Virus record (IMG/VR): IMGVR_UViG_3300047322_000435
Location: 1-49,937 of that record
Length of the DNA: 49,937 nucleotides
Strand: one strand, 5' to 3'
Source: a virus
The notes under the pieces were generated by a model. That model made no database searches, was not told the origin of the DNA, and saw nothing but the letters and a program-made list of their open reading frames with translations. This document shows, one piece after another, positions 40,625 to 49,102 of this stretch; position 1 is the stretch's first letter, and each line of letters starts with the position of its first letter. Made by a program: the position numbers and the translations under genes.

Positions 40625-40861
40625 TCAGCGCACACGCGGGATACCGGGACCCGCACAGGTCAGCAGGTCATATACAAACCAAATCAAAACGATCAGGACG
40701 AAAGCGATCAACACGATGTTCAGGACCCGCATCACGATGGTCCCGGCGATGCCCAGCCAGTTCAGCACCGTGGGCAGGATCAGCCTGACGATGGCGACGA
40801 CGGCGCACACCACGACCAGCCAGATCAGGAAGTTCACGAACCAGACGGCGCTAAAGCACAT
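40625..40861 (-). CDS. Membrane protein, holin candidate (78 aa)
   Basis: At least two strongly hydrophobic helices (FVNFLIWLVVVCAVVAIVRLIL and IVMRVLNIVLIAFVLIVLIWFVY) separated by LPTVLNWLGIAGT, with a short polar C terminus. Size and topology suit a class II holin. It lies near another membrane protein and Ig-like genes rather than an endolysin, so the call rests on topology alone. Confidence 0.55.
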   Translation of the reverse strand: MCFSAVWFVNFLIWLVVVCAVVAIVRLILPTVLNWLGIAGTIVMRVLNIVLIAFVLIVLIWFVYDLLTCAGPGIPRVR

Positions 40862-40884
40862 GTTTCAGCCCTCCACCCGCGCGC

Positions 40885-41187
40885 TCATGGCCGACGCTCC
40901 ACGGCTTTAAGACGTTCGTCCACGCGCCCCAGGCCCTCCTTGAGCGTCGCGTCGGTCCCATCCAGTTGACGGCGGATGTCGCTAACGACCGTCCGGTTCG
41001 ACTCCATGGTGGCGCGCATGGTGTTCACGTCAGCGCGCAACACATCCACGCGCGTTTCGAGGTGGTGGACGGACGTGAGCCACGCCGTCGCGGCCACGAT
41101 GCCGCCCACGACGGTCCCGGCGAGCGCCACCAGCGCCGCCGCGACGCCCAGGTTCGTCCTGATCCAACCGGCGACCGTCTCGGCCAT
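40885..41187 (-). CDS. Membrane-anchored coiled-coil protein (100 aa)
   Basis: An N-terminal transmembrane helix (LGVAAALVALAGTVVGGIVAATAWL) and a C-terminal coiled coil (LETRVDVLRADVNTMRATMESNRTVVSDIRRQLDGTDATL). The layout resembles XhlA-type haemolysin/holin accessory proteins and spanins, so together with the 78-aa membrane protein it may form the lysis module. No lipobox is visible. Confidence 0.55.
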   Translation of the reverse strand: MAETVAGWIRTNLGVAAALVALAGTVVGGIVAATAWLTSVHHLETRVDVLRADVNTMRATMESNRTVVSDIRRQLDGTDATLKEGLGRVDERLKAVERRP

Positions 41188-41191
41188 GTCA

Positions 41192-41428
41192 TCATCCGGC
41201 GGTCAAACCGTTCGGGCGGCTGACCGCGCCGTAATCGTCCGGCGCGAGCATGGGTTCCTGGGCGGCCCCCGTTCGCCGTCGCATCTCGGCCATCTGGAAC
41301 TGCCGCTGGATTTCACCGATCAGCGGCGCGACCTCGTTGAACGGCTGGCGCGCCAGCATGACCAGGATTTGCTCCCATTGCTGGCGTGGAAATTGAATGG
41401 GGATGGTCTGTTCGTTGAAACCGCTCAT
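41192..41428 (-). CDS. Small hypothetical protein (78 aa)
   Basis: FNEQTIPIQFPRQQWEQILVMLARQPFNEVAPLIGEIQRQFQMAEM forms a beta-turn-helix pattern; the remaining part is disordered. ATG overlaps the stop of the tail spike gene. Short proteins of this type often follow tail spike genes, but no function is known. Confidence 0.6.
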   Translation of the reverse strand: MSGFNEQTIPIQFPRQQWEQILVMLARQPFNEVAPLIGEIQRQFQMAEMRRRTGAAQEPMLAPDDYGAVSRPNGLTAG

Positions 41429-43818
41429 GCGACCCTCACTTGTACGACGCTGCCGTTGCGGTAAAGGCCGCCCACCGGCACGCCGCCGGTCGCCGCCGCC
41501 GCGTCGTTGGCATACGATGCGCTGGTCTGAAGCGTTGCCATCAGGATGGCGCCGGTCGAACGGGTAATACTAAACGGAGCATCTATCGTGTTCCCGGCGT
41601 CATTGCTCCGGTAGATGTAAAAGTTACCACCCGCGTTGCCGGAACTCTCCCCGCCACTCACCAGAATATCGAACCGAGGCACGCCCAGCGTCGTGTATCT
41701 TACCGATCTGGTGAGATTATGTGGCCCATCCAGGCCCCACACCGTATTGGCTGTCGTGGTGCCATAGCCAAGAACGCCGCCCTGATAATACAGCCGCAGC
41801 ATTCGCACCATGTTGGCGTCATCGCCGGTATCGTTCCCTTGGTTCGCGATATAAGTGTCCAGATAGGGATTGCCCCATGACGTGGTCACGAACCCGGCTC
41901 GCAGCGATGCCGCGATGCGCGGTGCGGTATCAGTGCCGACTGGGAAGGCACCCATAAGCCGTAATTTGCCCTCTTTCGCATTAATCGATGTGGGACTGAG
42001 CGTAAGCTGCGCTGTGGTCGGTGTGTCGGCTTCCGTGAAGAAGCTGGCACCGTTGGTGTACGTAACCGTGGACGGCCCGCGGTTTTCGTAACGGCCCAAT
42101 GGCCCGATCCCCTGAAGCAACCAGCCGTTGAATTCCACGTTGACGATGGCGTTCATCGCGTTGTCGGTCAGAACGAAGCCAGCCGCGCCGGGTGTCGGCG
42201 GAATGACAAACACACTGTCGCTCACCCGCACGGAACCGGCGGTCTGTATCAGATAAGCGACGGCACGCGCGGTCGAGCTATCAAAGCGCATCTGTTTGAT
42301 ATCAAGGTTGCCGCCAGTTACCCGGATCATGGCGTTGACCCCCGTTACGCCATCCCACATGTAACCGCTGTTTATCGTCAGCGTCCCGTTCGATAGCGTG
42401 ACGGACGGATTACCCTGCGCCAGAGACAAAAGGCACGACGCGATATCGACGGTGCAACCGCCATCGATCACGAGCGGTATGCCAACGCCGTCGTTCCCTC
42501 CCGTGCTGTAGAAGTTACCTAACTGTAGCCAACCTCCGCCGCCGGCATGAATGTTCAGGTTGGAGTTGCTGCCGTCCATGCTCAACCGGTTAATGGCACC
42601 CCAGGACCACGATGCGGTCACGTTGAGGATACCGCACCACGACTGGAACGTATCGCAAACAAAGTCGTCGCATCTGCCAATGTTGGCGGCGACGGTTTGC
42701 CCGTCATAGTAAACGCCGAACATGGCCGGGGAGTTGTCGAACCCCCAGCCCCATAGCATGAAACGCTCCATCTTTGGGAAGTTGTAGCACTGGTCTATAT
42801 CCAGCCCGATATTCAGGCAGCCGACGAAGTATTGCCCGATATCGAAGGTCGAGCCTCGGATATAAACGCCGTTCCACGCGCCGCCGATCAGGACGTGGTC
42901 GATACGCACGGTTTCGGAAACCGCGTAGATCGCCCATGGATACTGTATCGCGGCGGCGGCTGGCGATAGTGTCGGGTTGGTGGACAAGGCCACGGCCTGG
43001 GAGCGGTTACACGCGAACGACACCGTCTCCCCGGCGTTCACCGTGCCGACATGCGGCTGAGACAAGGTGATGACGTTGCCCGCGATACTGACGACCTTCG
43101 GCATCAATGACTGGAATTGCATTGAGTTAGGATTGGGAATGTTCCGACAGTAAAATCCCGTCAGGATACCCGCCGTGTTCGCCACCGTGATGGTGGTCGT
43201 TCCGCCCGCCGATGCCGCTGTCGTCGTGGTTGTCAGGTCTGGCGGTTGCTCAAACTGAATACGCAAATCGTGTATCGCTGGTTGCGCGTAGTTCTTGTTG
43301 CCCGACACCGTGACGATGACGCCGGGAGCTGAGCGGGAAAACGCCGGACCCACAAGCAGGACGGTTGACCAGCCATCGCCAAACAGGCTTTGCGCGTGGT
43401 TCTGGTCGCCGACGGGCAGGGGTTGGTTGATCCGATAAGTCCCGGCGGGCGCGTAAACATCGGCGGGTATGCCATTCCGTCTTACCGCCAGTGCTTGCGT
43501 GAAGGCCGCGCTGCTGTCCGCCACGCCGGTCGGATCGGCGCCGAAGTCCAGCACGTTCGCCACGTCCCCGGCCCGGTCCTGCGCCGAACGCGCCACGGTG
43601 CCCCCGGTGGCCGTATAGTTGAGCGGACCGGTCATGGAACCACCCGTCAGCGGCAGATACGTCCCGCTGGCGATCCCGGCCCCGGTGTCGATCACCAGTT
43701 GCTGGCCCGCCGGGTCCACCGACAACGGCACGCCCGCCCATATCTTGCCTGGGGCCACCGACGTGTCCCAGTAGAATTGCTGTGGGAGCAAAGACTTAGC
43801 CGGGGGTGGCGCGCTCAT
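41425..43818 (-). CDS. Tail spike with pectate-lyase-like beta-helix (797 aa)
   Basis: Likely a polysaccharide-degrading receptor-binding spike. The N terminus (YLPLTGGSMTGPLNYTATGG) carries the same short repeat type found in the tail fibre gene upstream. Residues 88-105 (VLDFGADPTGVADSSAAF) are the opening of the pectate-lyase superfamily beta-helix, followed by an NHAQSLFGDGWSTVLL-type coil and dozens of Asn/Gly-turn repeats. The last 250 residues probably form a trimerisation and beta-sandwich domain. The catalytic residues cannot be pinned down by eye. It may function alongside the S74 fibre. Confidence 0.82.
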   Translation of the reverse strand: MSAPPPAKSLLPQQFYWDTSVAPGKIWAGVPLSVDPAGQQLVIDTGAGIASGTYLPLTGGSMTGPLNYTATGGTVARSAQDRAGDVANVLDFGADPTGVADSSAAFTQALAVRRNGIPADVYAPAGTYRINQPLPVGDQNHAQSLFGDGWSTVLLVGPAFSRSAPGVIVTVSGNKNYAQPAIHDLRIQFEQPPDLTTTTTAASAGGTTTITVANTAGILTGFYCRNIPNPNSMQFQSLMPKVVSIAGNVITLSQPHVGTVNAGETVSFACNRSQAVALSTNPTLSPAAAAIQYPWAIYAVSETVRIDHVLIGGAWNGVYIRGSTFDIGQYFVGCLNIGLDIDQCYNFPKMERFMLWGWGFDNSPAMFGVYYDGQTVAANIGRCDDFVCDTFQSWCGILNVTASWSWGAINRLSMDGSNSNLNIHAGGGGWLQLGNFYSTGGNDGVGIPLVIDGGCTVDIASCLLSLAQGNPSVTLSNGTLTINSGYMWDGVTGVNAMIRVTGGNLDIKQMRFDSSTARAVAYLIQTAGSVRVSDSVFVIPPTPGAAGFVLTDNAMNAIVNVEFNGWLLQGIGPLGRYENRGPSTVTYTNGASFFTEADTPTTAQLTLSPTSINAKEGKLRLMGAFPVGTDTAPRIAASLRAGFVTTSWGNPYLDTYIANQGNDTGDDANMVRMLRLYYQGGVLGYGTTTANTVWGLDGPHNLTRSVRYTTLGVPRFDILVSGGESSGNAGGNFYIYRSNDAGNTIDAPFSITRSTGAILMATLQTSASYANDAAAATGGVPVGGLYRNGSVVQVRVA

Positions 43819-46265
43819 GGCATGGCTCCGTCTTCGGCGCGCCAGCCCGGCGGCGGCGTCATTATCGCGTCGATCCGCGCACTGAGTTCCTTCACCGCGT
43901 TCACCAGGGCGGCGATGATCGTGTCGGTCGTGATCCCCAGGATCGGGTCGTCGCTGGCGCGCGACCCGGGACCGTCTTTCGCCGCCGTGCCGACCGCGAT
44001 CACGGCTTCCGGCAGGACCGACGCCAGTTGCTGGGCCGAGAAGCCAATTTCCTCCCGTTCCCGGTCCTTTCGCCGGAACCGGATCGGCTTAATCTCCAGG
44101 ACCGCCGCGAGCCCCACGGTGGCGGGCTCGATATGGGTCTTGATCCGTTCGTCGGATGTGTTGACGTAACCGCCGTTGCCATACCAAGGGCCAAGCCAGT
44201 TGATACCGCGATAGTTCGGCGGCGTCGGGTCAACGTCGAACTCGATGAAAGACCCGACGCTGTAGGCGTTCCATATCAGGCTGCCGGTCGGGGCATCCCA
44301 GGTCCACGACCAGCTATTGGCGAAGGCATAAACCCGCTGGTTGCCCGACTGATACATCTGCTGCGTGCCGTCACCGATCTGCGAGGCGGTGCCGGCGCGC
44401 ACGTAATTACAATACAGCGTGGCCGTCGTGATATCGCCGGTCGTGGACAGGCTGCCGGCGCTCAGTGCCCCGGTAACAGTCGCGCTGCCAGCGCTCAGTG
44501 CCCCGGTAACAGTCGCGCTGCCGGCGCTCAGTGCCCCGGTAACAGTCGCGCTGCCGTTGGTGGAAAGGCTGGCGCCCCCCACGTTGCCGTGCGCGCCGAT
44601 GTTGCCCGCTCCGTCGATGACGAACAGAGCGGTATTATCGCTGCCGCGGATGTATTGCATCGCGCCGTTAGAGCGCGTGTATTGCCAGCGCCAGTTGGCG
44701 CCGTCCTGATACAAATAAGTGTAGCTGGCGTCTGATACGAACGTCGCGCGGGATAAGTTGAGAGTAACCACGCCGTTGGAATAGACGTTACCGCCCTCGA
44801 AATTACCATTGACAAACAGCGCGCCCGTGACAGTGCCCCCGGCGAGCGGCAAATACCCGCCGGCTTTGGTATCGACATACTGCCGTGTCGCCGCGCCCAG
44901 AGGCACGGTCGGGTCCGCCGCCAGGACCAGAGGTCCGGTCAGCGTGTCACCGCCCACATTCACCCAGCGGGTGTCGCCCTGGGCCGTAGTCAGGAAATTG
45001 GCGTCAAGCCATTGTTTCGGCACGGCATGAAGCGGCGCGGTCGGGTTCGCGCTGAGCGTCAGAAAACCGGTCATCACGCCCCCGGCCAAGGGCAGTTTCG
45101 TGTCGGCGTATTGCCTTGTCGCCGCGCCCAAAGGCGCCACGGGGTCCGCCGCCAGGACCAGAGGTCCCGTCAGGGTTCCCCCGGCGAACGTCAGGTATTT
45201 CCCGTCAGCGTATTGCCTCGTCACGGGCTGCAAAGGCCCCGCCGGGTCCGCCGCCAGGGTAATGGCGCCGGTCATGGTCCCGCCGACCAGGGGCAGATAG
45301 ACATTCGCCGCGACAGACGCGCCCTCGACCTGGATCTGCACGATGTCCCCCGCCGCGCGCGGCTGGGCGAAGGTCACGGTGTTCGTGGTCCCGGCGAAGT
45401 CGGTCACCGGGGTCCGGGCGAGGCCGTTGGCGTAGACCATCAAGGTTTGCTGCGGTCCCGGCGCGTACGCCAGCACCTGGCCGTCACGGTCGGCGCCCGT
45501 GAAAACCGTCTGCCCGGCGACGGCGACGTACGTATAATGATAGACGACGGCCAGAGGCGGGATCGTCAGCAGCAGGCTCTCCATCTCGGAGAGGGTTTCC
45601 GCCGCCCGGTTCGCCCACCAGCGGGACGACCAGTGGTCCCCGGTAACCGCCTGAACCGCCAGGATATTTGGCGGGATCGTGTCCGGCATGTGTTCGGCCC
45701 AGGCCATGCCCACGTCGGCATACGCCTGGGCGACGGCTTCGCTGCCGTCGGCGTGGTTCGCCGAGGTAATGGCGCTCGACGCGCTGGCCGAAGCGGCGTT
45801 CGCGCTGCCCTGAGCCGAAGTCGCCGCGCCCTGGGCCGTCGTGGCCGATGCCTGGGCGTTCGTCGCGGCCTGCCCGGCGGCGGTTGAACTGCCTGAAGCC
45901 AGAGACGAGTAAGTCAACGCCGCGTTGGCCGAACCCAGCGCCTGAGTAGCATAACTCCCAGCCTGATCTACCAGGGGTTGCACCTGCTCGACGGCATCGT
46001 TGGCGATAAAGTCGAACAGTCCCGGCACAAGCTGGGGTTCTCCGACTATCCCGGTACGAAGCGTGCCATCCGTGTTGAGCGAAGTCCCAACCCAATCAAG
46101 GGTTTGGCTCTGGGTGGCGTTACCACGGTCGAACTCGGCGTCGAGCCGATCCCCTGGCGGCGGGGCGGTCGGGTTGTTCACCTGCCAGTTGGTGAACGAG
46201 TACTGCCGTACGGGGGGAACGGGCTCCGGGGCCACGAGTTTGCCGGGTACAGGGCCGTCAGGCAT
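43815..46265 (-). CDS. Tail fibre with C-terminal S74 chaperone domain (816 aa)
   Basis: The N-terminal part (YSFTNWQVNNPTAPPPGDRL, then EFDRGNATQSQTLDWVG) is a typical virion-attachment domain. Ala/Ser-rich coiled-coil stretches follow, then four or more YLPLAGGTMTG-type repeats paired with LAADPxxPLxxxTRQYxD segments, and a triplicated SATVTGALSAG. The C terminus NTSDERIKTHIEPATVGL, then IGFSAQQLASVLPEAV is the peptidase S74 intramolecular chaperone, which trimerises the fibre and cleaves itself at the Ser before DERIK. Start ATG 46265 (MPDGP) was chosen over a longer frame. Confidence 0.87.
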   Translation of the reverse strand: MPDGPVPGKLVAPEPVPPVRQYSFTNWQVNNPTAPPPGDRLDAEFDRGNATQSQTLDWVGTSLNTDGTLRTGIVGEPQLVPGLFDFIANDAVEQVQPLVDQAGSYATQALGSANAALTYSSLASGSSTAAGQAATNAQASATTAQGAATSAQGSANAASASASSAITSANHADGSEAVAQAYADVGMAWAEHMPDTIPPNILAVQAVTGDHWSSRWWANRAAETLSEMESLLLTIPPLAVVYHYTYVAVAGQTVFTGADRDGQVLAYAPGPQQTLMVYANGLARTPVTDFAGTTNTVTFAQPRAAGDIVQIQVEGASVAANVYLPLVGGTMTGAITLAADPAGPLQPVTRQYADGKYLTFAGGTLTGPLVLAADPVAPLGAATRQYADTKLPLAGGVMTGFLTLSANPTAPLHAVPKQWLDANFLTTAQGDTRWVNVGGDTLTGPLVLAADPTVPLGAATRQYVDTKAGGYLPLAGGTVTGALFVNGNFEGGNVYSNGVVTLNLSRATFVSDASYTYLYQDGANWRWQYTRSNGAMQYIRGSDNTALFVIDGAGNIGAHGNVGGASLSTNGSATVTGALSAGSATVTGALSAGSATVTGALSAGSLSTTGDITTATLYCNYVRAGTASQIGDGTQQMYQSGNQRVYAFANSWSWTWDAPTGSLIWNAYSVGSFIEFDVDPTPPNYRGINWLGPWYGNGGYVNTSDERIKTHIEPATVGLAAVLEIKPIRFRRKDREREEIGFSAQQLASVLPEAVIAVGTAAKDGPGSRASDDPILGITTDTIIAALVNAVKELSARIDAIMTPPPGWRAEDGAMP
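44452..44550 (-). repeat. 33-bp in-frame tandem repeat (three copies) in the tail fibre
   Basis: Units at 44452-44484, 44485-44517 and 44518-44550 encode SATVTGALSAG. One G/A difference separates copy 2 from the others. Slippage would change the length of the fibre by 11 residues per unit without breaking the frame. Confidence 0.9.
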
Positions 46266-46617
46266 ACGCTGTGTCCCCCGAGTTGGGTGCGTGTTTCGCC
46301 TGTAGGCGCTTTGTTTGCCCAACACCAGCCCTTATGCGACGGGCGCTCAACGCGAGGTTGAGAGCACGCCCGGCACGCTCGCGTTTCGCGATCAGCCCAC
46401 GGCACCCCAAAATCGTTCGCTCAGCAGCACTATCAACCCAGCGTAACCAGCGCGAGACCGAAACGAAAGTCCCAGCGATTTCAACTAGCTGTGCAAACCA
46501 GTGAGAGGAAAATGCGATCCGGGCGCGGACCCCCCGGGGGGCGGACGGCCCGGGGCCGGGACGCGCCAGGACCGCGCCACGGTTCGGCATGAACTGGGAC
46601 GGTCCCTGTCTTATCAA
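46258..46617 (-). CDS. Doubtful ORF upstream of the tail fibre (119 aa)
   Basis: Open frame whose stop overlaps the tail fibre start by 8 bases. The sequence is Arg/Ala-rich (ERTILGCRGLIAKRERAGRAL, LSARRIRAGVG) with no domain pattern, and the region holds a hairpin and a GC palindrome. It may be a real coupled gene, a decayed one, or noise. Confidence 0.25.
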   Translation of the reverse strand: MIRQGPSQFMPNRGAVLARPGPGPSAPRGVRARIAFSSHWFAQLVEIAGTFVSVSRWLRWVDSAAERTILGCRGLIAKRERAGRALNLALSARRIRAGVGQTKRLQAKHAPNSGDTAYA

Positions 46618-46661
46618 AGGGTTACGTGTCCCGAGTGCTGAAATATCGGCACCGTTACGCC
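46266..46661. promoter_or_regulatory. Gap upstream of the tail fibre: palindrome, hairpin, possible promoter
   Basis: Mostly gene-free 396 bases. It contains CCCCCCGGGGGG at 46530-46541, and an imperfect stem-loop at 46282-46323 (GTTGGG/CCCAAC with an inner CGCC-TGTA-GGCG) just upstream of the tail fibre ribosome-binding site. AT-richer sequence around 46430-46520 could hold a late promoter, though no clear -35/-10 pair was found. It separates the TerS-like gene from the rest of the late operon. Confidence 0.45.
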
Positions 46662-46985
46662 TTACGCCACCCGGGACCTGAGCCGGGACAGCTCCTGAGC
46701 CAGCTCCTCACGTGTCAGCTCGTCAATGGGTGTCTCGCCGGTCCTGTCGGGCTTCGCCTGATGCCTACCTAATAAACCCTGGATTTCCGCCAATGTTCGC
46801 GCTGCCGAAGCTCTTGCCTGCGCTCCAGCGTTAGGATCGTTAGCCAGTTTTGTCAGTATGGCTGCCACAGACACAGTATGTCCCGGGACCCTGTCAACGG
46901 AGCTTGTCCCGGGTATCCCGCGTGTCCCGTTGGTCCCGCGTTGTCCTGTCCCGGCTGTCCCGGCTGTCCCGCGTGATTTCGTCAT
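46662..46985 (-). CDS. Small terminase-like protein (107 aa, tentative)
   Basis: Start ATG 46985 overlaps the stop of the next gene upstream (ATGA). A collagen-like Gly/Thr-rich N terminus (GTAGTAGTGQRGTNGTRG) is followed by a helical part, SVAAILTKLANDPNAGAQARASAARTLAEIQGLLGRHQ, and a final ELTREELAQELSRLRSRVA-type helix. This helical pattern resembles small terminase subunits of some tailed phages. The 5' DNA contains a cluster of GTCCCG repeats that could be a packaging site. Distance from terL (7 kb) is unusual. Confidence 0.45.
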   Translation of the reverse strand: MTKSRGTAGTAGTGQRGTNGTRGIPGTSSVDRVPGHTVSVAAILTKLANDPNAGAQARASAARTLAEIQGLLGRHQAKPDRTGETPIDELTREELAQELSRLRSRVA

Positions 46986-47401
46986 AGGTTGGCCACCGCT
47001 TCCCGCGCCGCGCGCCAAACCCTCGCCCACGCCAGGGGTTCACTGTCCCGGCTGTCCCACGCCAGGACAAGCGCCAGGCGCAATGGCTCCCGCTTCGCCC
47101 ATGCGATGGGCGCCATGTCCCGCCATCCTGGCGTGGCCATGAGTTCCACTGGCAAGAGGCCACGTCTGTGCATTTGAGCCAGGACACGCCGCGCCATGCG
47201 TCCCGGCGTGTCCTGGCGCCGCCGCGTGTCGTGTATCCGGCAAAGCGCGATACCGCGCATGGCCGCTTGTCGGCAGCGAACGCATCGCCGGATAGCCGGC
47301 GACGCGATGGACACGCGATGCTTGTCCAATGCGGCGAGGCTATTGGGATGGCCGCGCCATCCCCCAAGGTTCGGGTGTCTCACCGTGTTGGGCTCGCTCA
47401 T
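46982..47401 (-). CDS. Zinc-ribbon protein (139 aa)
   Basis: Start ATG 47401 (MSEPNTVRHPNLGGWRGHPNSLAAL). The middle has CVRC then ALCRIHDTRRRQDTPGR, a short Cys/His zinc-binding pattern (C-x2-C-x(n)-C-x2-H) like those of small phage proteins found beside terminase genes. The C-terminal half is helical and Trp/Arg-rich. First gene of the leftward late operon, divergent from the AAA+ gene. Confidence 0.6.
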   Translation of the reverse strand: MSEPNTVRHPNLGGWRGHPNSLAALDKHRVSIASPAIRRCVRCRQAAMRGIALCRIHDTRRRQDTPGRMARRVLAQMHRRGLLPVELMATPGWRDMAPIAWAKREPLRLALVLAWDSRDSEPLAWARVWRAAREAVANL

Positions 47402-47550
47402 GGCGCGAGTGTGCTGGTCCTGAAGAAAAACACAAGCGGGACCATGTTTGTTGTTGTGTTTCGCTTGCGTGGCGCTATGTGTGCGTTTCGCCTTGCCTTG
47501 ACTGTCCTGCACCCCAACGAAACACCCCAACGGAAAGCACACCCCATACA
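47402..47550. promoter_or_regulatory. Divergent intergenic region between late and AAA+/VWA operons
   Basis: 149 bases between divergent starts. It contains the inverted repeat AAACACAA (47428-47435) / TTGTGTTT (47454-47461), followed by CGCTTGCG. A TTGACT at 47507 could be a -35 for the + strand operon, but the -10 is not convincing. Promoters for both operons are expected here from gene layout. Confidence 0.5.
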
Positions 47551-49098
47551 ATGACAACCGCTACACCTAGCGCCGTTTGGCGTACCGCCATGCGCGCCGC
47601 GTTGCGCGACCGGCTCGCCAATGCCGCGCCCGATGATATCGACGCGCAAGCCGCGCGCCTGAACCTCAACGGGCGGCTTATCAATAACCTCACGAAAGCC
47701 GATTTACGCGGCTTGCTGCGCATCGCCGGCATTGATCCGATGATGCTGCACCCCTCGCACACACCCGGAGAAGCGCCGATGGCCGAAGGTGCGATAACCG
47801 ATACCGATGATGACGACCGGGACCTGATGACGCCGCCGGCTGATACCGACGCCGCCGCGCCCGCATCGGTCCCGGCTGATAATGATGACGACGCCGCCGC
47901 CATTGAAGCGACGGTCCAGGCCGTTCGCGCCGATATCATGGGCGGAGGCTTCGCCGCTCTTGACCAACGGCTCCGGGACCTCGTCGTGGCCGCGCGCAAG
48001 CCGGCGGTCATCAAGACGGTCACAAAGACCGTAACCGTTGAAGTCGAACGCGACCAGGACACGACAACGCCGCGCGCCGCGCCCACGGATGCCACCGTGA
48101 CATGGCGTAAGGCGTTTGGCGTGCGCGGTGCTCTTGGAAACGAAACAGCAACGGTATGGGATGGCGCGCACCCGGACACGCCGTGCGTCAATGATCGTTA
48201 CGTGTGGCCGGCGGAAACCGCGATCGCGCTCACAGAGATCCGGCGCGGTCACAATGTCATGCTTTTTGGTCCCAAGGGCACGGGCAAGACGGAGTTCGCG
48301 CAGCAAGTCGCCGCGCGGCTTGGGCGTCCCTTCGTGCTGGTTTCCTGTGATGCCAGCACGGACGCCGCCACGCTGGTGGGCATGACCGTGCCGGCCCGGG
48401 ACGGTAAAGGCGTGTCGTTTCAACCGGGACAACTCGTGCGCGCCATCCAAACCCCTGGCGCGGTCATTTGCATTGACGAACCCTCAATCGCACGCCCGGG
48501 CGCGTTGTTCGCGTTGCAGAATGTTTTGACCGCCAATCGCAGCCTTTACGTCCAGGAAACGGGACAGAAGGTGAAGGTCGCCCCTGGCGTGATTTTCTTC
48601 GCCACCGATAACACAAGCGGCATGGGCGGGGGTTCCAGGGTCGGCTACCACGGGACACAGGCGCTCAACGCCGCGACCCTGGACCGTTTCGGGGTTAGGA
48701 TCAAACTAGGCTGGCACGCGCCAGACGTTGAGGCGGGGATTATCGTTTCGTATGTCCCTGGCTGCACGATTGAACTGGCCAACCTCTTGGTGCAGGCTGC
48801 GACCACGACCCGCGCGGCGGCTGATAGTCAGGTTCTCACCGAGGGACTTGGTTTGCGCCGGTTGTTCGCGTGGGCGGGACTGCTTGCTGATGGCCATGAT
48901 CCTGAAATCGCGTTCCGTTGCGCCGTGCAAAACTGTGTCCCGGACGGCGAACAAGAAGCGTTGCGGCAACAGTGCTTGCTTGCCGTGGACAAGAACACTG
49001 TTCGCGCCGCGTTGAACCCGACCGCGCCGGTCCCGTCATCATCGCCCGCCGCTTCTGACTTTGACCCGGTTTCGCCTGACAATGGCGAGGGGAGCTAA
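47551..49098 (+). CDS. MoxR/CobS-like AAA+ ATPase (515 aa)
   Basis: Start ATG 47551 with GGAAAG about 14 bases upstream; the longer frame to 47329 overlaps the divergent promoter region. Residues 1-190 contain an acidic, Ala-rich linker (EGAITDTDDDDRDLM) and a coiled-coil patch. The AAA+ module begins at RRGHNVMLFGPKGTGKTEFA (Walker A 240-247), then Walker B VICIDE (about 305-310), sensor 1 FFATDN and LDRFGVRIKL (sensor/arginine region), as in MoxR and CobS proteins. Gene pairs of this ATPase with a VWA protein are a known functional module; the VWA protein follows 4 bases downstream. Confidence 0.88.
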   Translation: MTTATPSAVWRTAMRAALRDRLANAAPDDIDAQAARLNLNGRLINNLTKADLRGLLRIAGIDPMMLHPSHTPGEAPMAEGAITDTDDDDRDLMTPPADTDAAAPASVPADNDDDAAAIEATVQAVRADIMGGGFAALDQRLRDLVVAARKPAVIKTVTKTVTVEVERDQDTTTPRAAPTDATVTWRKAFGVRGALGNETATVWDGAHPDTPCVNDRYVWPAETAIALTEIRRGHNVMLFGPKGTGKTEFAQQVAARLGRPFVLVSCDASTDAATLVGMTVPARDGKGVSFQPGQLVRAIQTPGAVICIDEPSIARPGALFALQNVLTANRSLYVQETGQKVKVAPGVIFFATDNTSGMGGGSRVGYHGTQALNAATLDRFGVRIKLGWHAPDVEAGIIVSYVPGCTIELANLLVQAATTTRAAADSQVLTEGLGLRRLFAWAGLLADGHDPEIAFRCAVQNCVPDGEQEALRQQCLLAVDKNTVRAALNPTAPVPSSSPAASDFDPVSPDNGEGS

Positions 49099-49102
49099 GA
49101 CC

